Source of the DNA: an uncultured Clostridia bacterium
Lineage (GTDB): Bacteria; Bacillota; Clostridia; HGM11514
Length of the DNA: 64,000 nucleotides
Assembly: GCA_934464705.1 (NCBI GenBank)
Contig: CAKSKB010000001.1
Location: forward strand, 62,001-126,000
Direction of reading: 5' to 3'
The position numbers and the translations under genes were made by a program. The notes under the pieces are model-generated. The model had not been told where the DNA came from. It searched no databases and saw only the letters and a program-made list of their open reading frames with translations. Shown here in pieces: positions 53,763 to 61,800 of the stretch. Every line of letters starts with the position of its first letter. Within the stretch, counting starts at the first letter, position 1.

Positions 53763-54039
53763 CTTCGAGCACACCTGCATCAGCAAGTTTTTTTATAAAT
53801 TCATTCACATCGCTGTACGACTCATCACAGGAAACCGTATACTCGCTGCGGAGCTTCTCGGCAATCTCATCGGCAGAAACCGGCTCAAGCATGGAATTCC
53901 AGATAAAAGCGCCGGATTCATTGAGGGTAATCATGGAATCAAAATCGACCGTGTCACCACCGATGGGGACTACAATGTATTCATCCATAACCTGTTTTAA
54001 TATGTATGTATCTTTAATTTTATATTTTTTCATTTTCAT
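53755..54039 (-). CDS. PqqD-like RiPP recognition protein
   Basis: 94 residues. The whole protein is a PqqD-type winged-helix RRE fold, with the characteristic blocks MITLNESGAFIWNSML and SVDEFI-like SYSDVNEFIKKLADAGVLED. PqqD-like domains bind leader peptides and present them to modifying enzymes in RiPP pathways. It has a GGAGG site, starts 9 bases after UPF0210 ends, and its stop overlaps the next gene. No precursor peptide or radical SAM or cyclase gene accompanies it in this window. Confidence 0.85.
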   Translation of the reverse strand: MKMKKYKIKDTYILKQVMDEYIVVPIGGDTVDFDSMITLNESGAFIWNSMLEPVSADEIAEKLRSEYTVSCDESYSDVNEFIKKLADAGVLEDV

Positions 54040-54048
54040 TCCTCCGAA

Positions 54049-55407
54049 TTAGTTTTTCAGACTCTGAAGCGGAGCTGGTATTCTGCCGCCGCGCTTAATA
54101 AAATCAACACTTCCGAAGTTGTGAACCGGCATAATCGGAGCGGTTCCGAGAAGACCGCCGAATTCAACGGATTCACCAACACCCTTTCCGCAAACCGGAA
54201 TAACTCTTACAGCAGTTGTTTTGGTGTTGACCATACCTATAGCCGTTTCATCTGCAATTATTGCGGAAATTGTTTCGGCGGTTGTGTCACCGGGAACCGC
54301 AATCATGTCAAGCCCTACAGAGCACACGCAGGTCATCGCTTCAAGCTTATCAATACCGAGACTGCCTATCTTGGCGGCATTAATCATACCTGCGTCCTCG
54401 CTCACCGGAATAAACGCACCGCTGAGCCCGCCTACATAAGATGACGCCATAACGCCGCCCTTCTTAACCGCATCGTTAAGGAGCGCAAGCGCCGCCGTAG
54501 TTCCGTGAGTACCGCAGCTTTCAAGCCCCATTTCCTCAAGAATGTAGGCAACGCTGTCGCCAACAGCCGGGGTCGGTGCAAGAGAAAGGTCAACAATTCC
54601 GAAAGGAACACCGAGGGCATTTGAAGCCTCCATAGCCACAAGCTGACCCATTCTTGTGATTTTAAACGCAGTTTTCTTAATGGTTTCCGCAACCGTCCCG
54701 AAGTCTGCTCCCTTGACTCTTTCAAGAGCCGCCTTAACAACACCGGGGCCGCTCACGCCGACATTAATAACCGTGTCAGGCTCGCCTATACCGTGAAATG
54801 CACCAGCCATAAACGGGTTATCCTCCGGTACATTTGCAAAAACCACAAGCTTTGCGCAGCCGAGGCTGTCCTCATCGCGCGTAAGCTCAGCCGTCTTTTT
54901 GATAATTCTGCCCATGTGCGCAACAGCGTCCATGTTAATGCCTGCTTTGGTAGTTGCAACATTGACAGACGAGCAAACTCTTGTTGTTTCCGCAAGCGCA
55001 TACGGAATTGAATCTATAAGCCTGCGGTCACCCGTTGTATAACCTTTATGTACCAAAGCCGAAAAGCCGCCGATAAAATTAACACCGGTTTCAAGCGCCG
55101 CTCTTTCGAGAGTTTTTGCATACATAACATAATTATCCTCGCCCGAGCAGCCTGCAACAAGGCTTATCGGCGTAACCGAAATTCTCTTGTGAATAATCGG
55201 AATACCGTATTTTTTTTCGATTTCCTCACCGGTTTTTACCAGATTTTTCGCACATCTTGTGATTTTATCGTAAATTTTTTCGCACGCTCTCTTTGCATCA
55301 GAATCACAGCAGTCAAGCAGCGAAATACCCATAGTAATAGTTCTTATATCAAGATGCTCTTTTTCAATCATCTTGTTGGTTTCAAGCACTTCAAACTGAT
55401 TTATCAT
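54049..55407 (-). CDS. UPF0210 (PFL-domain, DUF711) protein
   Basis: 452 residues, full length. Contains the conserved UPF0210 segments GIPIIHKRISVTPISLV, GGFSALVHKGYTTGDRRLID and VPGDTTAETISAIIADE. Structures place the family near pyruvate-formate-lyase/ribonucleotide-reductase-type barrels, but no activity is established and no glycyl radical motif is seen. It is almost always next to the ACT-domain UPF0237 gene, as here (13 bases upstream). Confidence 0.93.
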   Translation of the reverse strand: MINQFEVLETNKMIEKEHLDIRTITMGISLLDCCDSDAKRACEKIYDKITRCAKNLVKTGEEIEKKYGIPIIHKRISVTPISLVAGCSGEDNYVMYAKTLERAALETGVNFIGGFSALVHKGYTTGDRRLIDSIPYALAETTRVCSSVNVATTKAGINMDAVAHMGRIIKKTAELTRDEDSLGCAKLVVFANVPEDNPFMAGAFHGIGEPDTVINVGVSGPGVVKAALERVKGADFGTVAETIKKTAFKITRMGQLVAMEASNALGVPFGIVDLSLAPTPAVGDSVAYILEEMGLESCGTHGTTAALALLNDAVKKGGVMASSYVGGLSGAFIPVSEDAGMINAAKIGSLGIDKLEAMTCVCSVGLDMIAVPGDTTAETISAIIADETAIGMVNTKTTAVRVIPVCGKGVGESVEFGGLLGTAPIMPVHNFGSVDFIKRGGRIPAPLQSLKN

Positions 55408-55419
55408 ATCGCACCTCTG

Positions 55420-55692
55420 TTATATTCTGTGCATGGAATTAAAAATATCCTCATGCTGAACCCTGATATTCATATCAATCGTATCGCCGAAACTGCTCAT
55501 AAGATCGGCAAAATCGCCGAATTTTATGTCAAGCTTTTCGACATCAACAAGCATAATCATAGTAAAATAGCCCTGCATAACAGTCTGCGAAATATCAAGA
55601 ACATTCACATTATGCTCCGCAAGAAGCGCAGAAACCTTTGCAATAATGCCCACTTTGTCATGTCCGACAACCGAAATAACCGCTTTGATCAT
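55420..55692 (-). CDS. ACT-domain protein UPF0237
   Basis: 90 residues forming a single ACT domain (MIKAVISVVGHDKVGIIAKV, NVLDISQTVMQGYF). Such domains bind small ligands, often amino acids, and regulate partners. The tight pairing with UPF0210 suggests it regulates that protein. It starts 3 bases after rlmB ends. Confidence 0.92.
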   Translation of the reverse strand: MIKAVISVVGHDKVGIIAKVSALLAEHNVNVLDISQTVMQGYFTMIMLVDVEKLDIKFGDFADLMSSFGDTIDMNIRVQHEDIFNSMHRI

Positions 55693-55694
55693 AA

Positions 55695-56450
55695 TTATAT
55701 TCTCCTTTGTCTTGCAGCTTCAAGCATTAAAACGCCCGCAGCCACAGATGCATTTAATGAATTAATATTTCCATACATCGGTATAGAAACCAGAAAATCA
55801 CATTTTTCCTTAACAAGCCTTGATATACCGCTGCCTTCCGAGCCTATAACAATGGCAAGAGGCCCGGTAAGGTCAGCCTTGCCGTAGACAGACTCACCCT
55901 CCATCGCCGCACCGGCAATCCAAAGCCCTTTTTCTTTAAGTTCTTCGATAGCGGAGGAAATATTGCCGACCTTGCAGACCGGAACATATTCAAGCGCACC
56001 GGCAGACGCCTTTGCAACAACCGCACTCAAGCCAACGGCTCTTCTTTTCGGAATAATAACACCGTGAACCCCTGCCGCATCCGCAGTTCTTATAATAGAA
56101 CCGAGGTTATGAGGGTCGGAGATTTCATCCGCAATGACAATCAGCGGAGCTTCTCCGCGCTCTTTTGCAAGATTAAGAATATCGTCAATTTCGCAATATT
56201 CATGCATTGCGGTATATGCAATAACCCCCTGATGCGAACCGGTATGTGACATACTGTCAAGTTTTTGCTTTGCCGCTTCCGAAATCACAATCCCCTTTTC
56301 GCGCGCTATTGCCCTTATTTTAACCAGAGAGCCGTCGTTAAGGTCTCTCTGAATAAAAAGCTTATCTATTCTTCTGCCTGATTTGAGAGCCTCAAACACA
56401 GGATTTCTACCTTCAATTCTGTCTTCTGCCAATGAATTGTTATCTGCCAT
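55695..56450 (-). CDS. rlmB: 23S rRNA guanosine-2'-O-methyltransferase family (TrmH/RlmB)
   Basis: 251 residues from the ATG at 56450. An N-terminal L30e-like substrate-binding domain (EGRNPVFEALKSGRRIDKLF) is followed by a SPOUT methyltransferase with knot motifs DPHNLGSIIRTADAAG, IVIGSEGSGISRLV and IPMYGNINSLNASVA. The family methylates 23S rRNA ribose (G2251 in E. coli); exact target not proven. It heads the long operon, with its promoter at 56495-56523. Confidence 0.93.
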   Translation of the reverse strand: MADNNSLAEDRIEGRNPVFEALKSGRRIDKLFIQRDLNDGSLVKIRAIAREKGIVISEAAKQKLDSMSHTGSHQGVIAYTAMHEYCEIDDILNLAKERGEAPLIVIADEISDPHNLGSIIRTADAAGVHGVIIPKRRAVGLSAVVAKASAGALEYVPVCKVGNISSAIEELKEKGLWIAGAAMEGESVYGKADLTGPLAIVIGSEGSGISRLVKEKCDFLVSIPMYGNINSLNASVAAGVLMLEAARQRRI

Positions 56451-56494
56451 AATCAAAATTCCTTTTTATATATGCATAATTATACTATTATAAT

Positions 56495-56523
56495 ATTGTA
56501 CATCTTTTTTTGCTTTTTGTCAA
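56495..56523 (-). promoter_or_regulatory. promoter of rlmB and the downstream long operon
   Basis: TTGACA (56518-56523) and TACAAT (56495-56500) on the minus strand with a 17-bp spacer. It lies right after the ireB terminator and is the only clear promoter seen for the next 14 genes. Confidence 0.85.
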
Positions 56524-56534
56524 TATAAACGGGC

Positions 56535-56566
56535 AAAAAAATCGCACAAGTCACAGACTTGTGCGG
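56535..56566 (-). terminator. intrinsic terminator of ireB
   Basis: CGCACAAGT (56543-56551) and ACTTGTGCG (56557-56565) form a 9-bp stem; on the minus strand ATTTTTTT follows. Confidence 0.9.
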
Positions 56567-56573
56567 CATAATG

Positions 56574-56816
56574 CTATAAATTAAGATAATTTTTAATTAA
56601 AAACTCGATAAGTTCATCCCGTTCAAACCTGCTTATCATTGTACGGGCATTCTTATGGCTGGTTATATAGCTTGGGTCACCGGATAAAATATATCCGACA
56701 ATCTGGCTTACGGGGTCGTATCCCTTTTCGGTCAGAGCCTCATAGACTTTATCGATGCACTCCGCTATTTCCCTGCTGCGGTCAAAAACCAGATCGAATT
56801 TCATTGTATCGTCCAT
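56574..56816 (-). CDS. ireB: IreB-family regulatory phosphoprotein
   Basis: 80 residues from the ATG at 56816, chosen for its GGGAGG site. The family core YEALTEKGYDPVSQIVGYIL, the GDPSYITSHKNART block and the ending ERDELIEFLIKNYL are intact. In Enterococcus IreB is phosphorylated by the PASTA kinase IreK and affects cell-wall stress resistance. It has its own promoter (56838-56866) and terminator, whereas in many Clostridia it sits beside alaS; here alaS is 6 kb away. Confidence 0.95.
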   Translation of the reverse strand: MDDTMKFDLVFDRSREIAECIDKVYEALTEKGYDPVSQIVGYILSGDPSYITSHKNARTMISRFERDELIEFLIKNYLNL

Positions 56817-56837
56817 ACTATCAACCTCCCTAAGTAT

Positions 56838-56866
56838 ATTATAGCGCATAAACGCTGTAAAATCAA
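56838..56866 (-). promoter_or_regulatory. promoter of ireB
   Basis: TTGATT (56861-56866) and TATAAT (56838-56843) on the minus strand with a 17-bp spacer. Confidence 0.8.
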
Positions 56867-56894
56867 GCGTCAAAACGCAATTGAAACAAATTTG

Positions 56895-57977
56895 TTAAAA
56901 TGTGCCGTTTTCGTTGTCGAAATAATCTATTTTCATAGCCTTTCGCACATTTCTCAAGGTATCGGAAGCCTTTTCTTTCGCAGTACAGCTTCCGTTTCTG
57001 AGAATCTCGTACACCTCCGGTATACGCTTTTCCCACATGAGGCGGCGTTCTCTTATAGGTCCGAGTTCCGCCTGCATTACATTGTTAAGGAACTTTTTAA
57101 CCTTGATATCACCAAGACCGCCCCTTGTATAATGCTCTTTAAGTTCGCCGAGATTATTATACTCCGGCAGAAATTCTGCAAAATGCTCATCTCTGCAAAA
57201 AGCGTCAAGATAAATAAATACCGGATTTCCGTCAACATTGCCGGGGTCCTGAACACGGATGTGGTTAGGGTCTGTAAACATCGACATAACCTTTTCGCGT
57301 ATTACATCGGGCTCATCAGAAAGATATATGCAGTTGCCCAAAGACTTGCTCATTTTCGCCTTGCCGTCGATACCCGGAAGCCTCAGGCAAGCACTGTTTG
57401 AAGGCAAAACGATATTTGGTTCAACCAAAGTATCACCGTAAACCATGTTGAATTTATGTACGATTTCACGGCACTGTTCAACCATAGGCATCTGGTCTTC
57501 GCCTGCCGGAACGGTAGTCGCACCGAACGCAGTAATATCAGCCGCCTGGCTTATGGGATAACAGAAAAATCCCACGGGAATACTTGCCTCAAAGTTGCGC
57601 ATCTGAATTTCAGCCTTAACGGTAGGATTTCTCTGAACTCTCGAAACGGTAACAAGATTCATATAATAAAATGTAAGCTCCGTAAGCTCGGGAATCATAG
57701 ACTGAATAAAAATTGTTGATTTTTCGGGGTCAATACCGCACGCAAGATAGTCAAGCGCGACCTCAATTATGTTGCTTCTGACCTTTTCGGGGTGCTCAGC
57801 ATTATCGGTAAGTGCCTGTGCATCGGCAATCATTATATATATATCGTCGTAATTTCCGGAATTCTGAAGCTTAACGCGTTCTTTAAGCGAGCCGACATAA
57901 TGCCCCACATGAAGCCTTCCGGTAGGACGGTCGCCGGTCAAAATAACTTTTATATCTTTTTTGCAAGAACAATTCAT
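56895..57977 (-). CDS. trpS: tryptophanyl-tRNA synthetase
   Basis: 360 residues from the ATG at 57977, with a GGAG site. Class I: the HIGH-type motif is PTGRLHVGHYVGS and KMSKS is present. A Trp pocket block VGFFCYPISQAADITAFGA is typical. The N-terminus (MNCSCKK) adds a Cys pair of unknown use. It begins 14 bases after the stalk-domain gene and shares its promoter; no T-box leader is visible upstream, which is unusual for a clostridial trpS. Confidence 0.96.
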   Translation of the reverse strand: MNCSCKKDIKVILTGDRPTGRLHVGHYVGSLKERVKLQNSGNYDDIYIMIADAQALTDNAEHPEKVRSNIIEVALDYLACGIDPEKSTIFIQSMIPELTELTFYYMNLVTVSRVQRNPTVKAEIQMRNFEASIPVGFFCYPISQAADITAFGATTVPAGEDQMPMVEQCREIVHKFNMVYGDTLVEPNIVLPSNSACLRLPGIDGKAKMSKSLGNCIYLSDEPDVIREKVMSMFTDPNHIRVQDPGNVDGNPVFIYLDAFCRDEHFAEFLPEYNNLGELKEHYTRGGLGDIKVKKFLNNVMQAELGPIRERRLMWEKRIPEVYEILRNGSCTAKEKASDTLRNVRKAMKIDYFDNENGTF

Positions 57978-57990
57978 AGTATTATCTCCT

Positions 57991-58719
57991 TTACTGCAAG
58001 TTAAACCAAGCGCCGCCTGTTCCGTCATAATTCAAATCAAAAACGCACTTTGGAGCAGGATCATCTTTATTAACCTGAAAAGCAACCCAGCCTTCTTTAT
58101 TACCTCCTGGATATATTTTCCCTTCAAATCTCGGTTCAGGCTCAACAATGGACTTCGAAGAATATTCTTCATTGTTTGAACTGAATGCTTTAAAAGAATA
58201 CGAATTTAAATCATATGCCTTATCATTAGCAGTTGCAATGCAAGATATAGCAACTTTTACAAGTATGTATTCCTTCCCTTCGTCAGGATCATCATTAAAC
58301 ATATTAGCAGCTTTAATTCTATCAAGCGCTAATTGACCTCTGAAAGTTTCTAATATTCTAAGAGAAACAGTATAATTATCCTCAGGAAAATACTTTTCTT
58401 CGTGTATATATGTTTGAATTGTATTTATAGGTGCAGGATTAGCTCTCGAATAAGAAACTGGCAAAGCCGGTTTGCTGCCAATCTCAACTTGCCTTTCATT
58501 GTCATTCCACTCAACTGGAACATTCAATGCCTCGCCGATTGCTCTAAGAGGTAAATATGTACTTCCATCAACCACTAACGGCTGTTGATCGCTTTTAAAC
58601 TCGTTGCCGTTAACTAATATTTTGAAATTGGGAATTTCTACATTATAACTTGCCGCAAAGACAGTTGTAGAAATAACGATCCCGATAACAATGCCAATTA
58701 ATACATTCTTAATTTTCAT
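57991..58719 (-). CDS. secreted stalk-domain protein upstream of trpS
   Basis: 242 residues. A signal peptide or membrane anchor (KNVLIGIVIGIVISTTVFAA) is followed by a stalk domain (~35-80, with TYLPLRAIGEALNVPVEW) and a beta-sandwich region from ~115 on (FRGQLALDRIKAANMF, KEYILVKVAISCIATANDKA) resembling DUF4352-type extracytoplasmic domains. It ends in GGAWFNLQ. A GGGG ribosome site and a perfect promoter precede it. Its role at the wall is unknown. Confidence 0.82.
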   Translation of the reverse strand: MKIKNVLIGIVIGIVISTTVFAASYNVEIPNFKILVNGNEFKSDQQPLVVDGSTYLPLRAIGEALNVPVEWNDNERQVEIGSKPALPVSYSRANPAPINTIQTYIHEEKYFPEDNYTVSLRILETFRGQLALDRIKAANMFNDDPDEGKEYILVKVAISCIATANDKAYDLNSYSFKAFSSNNEEYSSKSIVEPEPRFEGKIYPGGNKEGWVAFQVNKDDPAPKCVFDLNYDGTGGAWFNLQ

Positions 58720-58766
58720 AGATAATTCCCCTTTTCAGTTAGAAAATCAATTTAGTACTAATATTG

Positions 58767-58795
58767 ATTATACCACAAACCGCCAATTCTGTCAA
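58767..58795 (-). promoter_or_regulatory. perfect consensus promoter (stalk protein and trpS)
   Basis: TTGACA (58790-58795) and TATAAT (58767-58772) on the minus strand with a 17-bp spacer and TGG extended -10. It is the best match to sigma-A consensus in the window. Confidence 0.92.
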
Positions 58796-58796
58796 C

Positions 58797-58833
58797 ATCA
58801 AAAATGCGGACGGCAACTGATTTGCCGTCCGCA
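58797..58833 (-). terminator. intrinsic terminator of the second SLH gene
   Basis: TGCGGACGGCAA (58805-58816) and TTGCCGTCCGCA (58822-58833) make a 12-bp stem; on the minus strand it is followed by TTTTT. The stem ends right at the promoter of the stalk-domain gene. Confidence 0.92.
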
Positions 58834-58852
58834 TAACATCGGATTAACCCAA

Positions 58853-61800
58853 TTATTTTACAAGTCTTGAAAGAAGACTTGCAGCCTGTGCACGGGTTGC
58901 ATTTGCAGCGGGACCGAAAGTACCGTCGCCCATACCCGAGATAAGACCTACCGAAGAAGCCACATCAACAGATGACTTAGCCCAATCGGCAATTTCACTC
59001 TTATCGGTAAACGAATCGATACCGCCGTTTGCGCCGCTCTTGCCGAGGTAAGAATAAGCGTTCACGATGATAACGGCCATTTCCTGACGGGTGATATTAT
59101 CGTTCGGTCTGAACAAGCCGTCGAATCCTGTGATGATACCCGCATCAGCGCACGCACCAACATAAACCGAGTACCACTCTGCGGAATCAACATCTTTGAA
59201 GTCTGCAGTTTTATCTTCAAGCTTAAGTGTGCGAGCGATGAGCGCTGCAAACTCTGCTCTTGTGATATTTCTGTCAGGTTCAAATGTATTTTCGGTAACA
59301 CCGGTTACGATACCTGCCTTGTACATAGCCATAACATCGGTTCTCGCCCAGTGGTTAACCATATCCTCAAAGCAGAAACCTTCGATTGAATCAAGATTCG
59401 GGTTTGTCGTATCGGTTGAGTAGAAACCGTTACCGTTATTCTTGTTGCCGTAAGGATCTGAAATCATTCCGCCTCCGCCCTGTCCGCCGCCCTGAGGATT
59501 ATCATCCACTGTAACAGACGATGCGTAGAACACAAGTTCGGAGAGTGTTTTCATGTAAACAACAAGTTTGTCACCCGAAACATATTTAACCGCCTCATTG
59601 GTGCCGATTGCATCAGCTGCCGAAGCATAAGAATCATCTTTGCATCTTGCGTTGATGTCAGCATATCTGCCCCTCGAGGTGAGAATTGCAAGTTTCTTAC
59701 CGGAAACATTGGGAAGCTCAACTCTGATAAGCTTATCGGCAGAAACATTTGCTCCGAACGAAAGTGCAGCATAAACATCACCGTTAAGGTTTGCGGAAGC
59801 AGCTGCCGAATATACCGGAGCAGTTAATGAACCGTTCCAGGAATCCGATGAAAGCTTTGTACCTACCTGAATATTGGTTGTAACGGTTCCGATAGGAGTC
59901 TGAGAAACCATATCGATTCCGGGCTGCTGAGCGGCTTTGTTCACATTGAGCGTAAGAACCGCACCGTTTGCGATGTCAAATCCCGAATTGTTACCGTTAT
60001 AAACAAGGTCATAAGTCTTATTTGAAGTAACTGTGCCTTTGGTAATAATACCGGCATTATACTCGGAAATTGCAGTTTCAATAAGGAGAGCAGCCTTATC
60101 AACCGTCTGCTGCGCCGAAGCTGCATTAGCTCTTACAGCCTTTGCATCGGCTACAGCAGTTTTAACAGCATCGTAAAGTTCCTGAGTGCCCTGACCGTAT
60201 TCACTGCCAACGCTTGCATAACCGAGAATTCCTTCACCGGCAGCAATGGCCTGATCAAGTTTTGTGAAATCAACATCTTCGGGATAAATCACCAAATCTG
60301 TTGCACTTGAATAGAACTGAATGTAACCGTCCATATCGGAAAGATTTGTTCCGGTATATGTGTGATCATAAAGCAGATCACCGTTTATGTAGCAAGAATA
60401 TTTAACACCGTCGGCAACATCATAAACACCGATCGTCATCTTGTAATCAGTATTTACACTAAAGCCTGTACCGAAGTTATCGATACCGGGGCGTGTGGGA
60501 TTCCAAAGCTGTGCTTCAAGGTGGTCATCATGGAACCACATAAGGTAACCGCAATTGGAATTCTTGCTCCAAATTTTGGTTGTCGGATCCTGAATTCTGA
60601 AGAGGAAACTGCCGTTAACGCTTGTTCCTTCATCGCCCCGGAGCTTGCAGTCAAATGTAAAGAGAACATTCTTATACTTTTTATAATTATATGTTACACA
60701 AGAACCCGCTTTTACAGTCATAGAGCCGTCTGCATTGAACTGCGGCAGAGAACCCATAACAGCTGTCCAGTGCGAAGGATCGGTATCTGTAATAATCGGT
60801 TTCAGCGACATGTATTCAACATTCGTGATAACCGAAAGCTTGAACATGTTGATAGCTGTTTTGAGGGCTTCAACCTGTGAATCAACTTCAAACTGAACTG
60901 CATCTTCGTTTGCTGCAACAGCGTTTGCGGAAGCAATAGCAGCTTTAAGAGTATCAACAGATTTCTGTGTATACTGACCTTCAAGTGAACCTACAACTGC
61001 GTTGTTAACGAGTTTTCTCGCTTCTTCAATACGGTCGTAAAGTTCATCCTTGTCAACATCACCGCCGACAGAAATTGTAACCTCGCTTGATTTTACCTTG
61101 TCGCCAAACACTCCGTTATAGTCAACAGGCATAATTTCATAGTAAATCTTTCTGCCCTCGTATTCGGGAAGAACCTTAAGCTTTTTACCGTAATATCCGG
61201 TTCTTTCATACTTCCTTGTCGAAGGATTATAGATGTACCAGATTGTTTCCGAAAGTGATTCAACATCACCGTCAGCATCGGCAAAATCATAATCAGCTTC
61301 AAGGATATTACCTGCCGAAGGATTGCCGGCAACAGTTGCATTTTCAACAACAGGCTTGTTGCCGTAAGCATTGGAATCCGCACCGATATCGGACATATCG
61401 ATATTTCTGAAATCCGGAATGGTCTGTCTTACCTTTGCAAGTCCATCATCGGTAAGCTTAAAGTTTTCGTTGTCATAATCAACGAACAGATCCTTTTCGG
61501 GAGATCTCGAGAAATATGTATTGCTTTCCGTTGTAATTGAACCGTTATAAAGAGCGCCCAGACCTTTTACAACAAGGTTGTTGTTGAATTGATTCTGGAA
61601 TCTCGGAGCATACTGATGCGCAATGTTCGTAAGCGCCGCATAGTCCTCCGCATTGGCCTTCGAAGGATGGTCTTTATCATGATATTTATCATAATAAACC
61701 TTCAGTGTAGATTCAAAGAAATCCTTTGAAAGAAGCTCTGTCCACGGCTGCCACTGAGTGCCTTTGAAGCGTTCCTTATAGGTATCTGTATAGTAACCGC

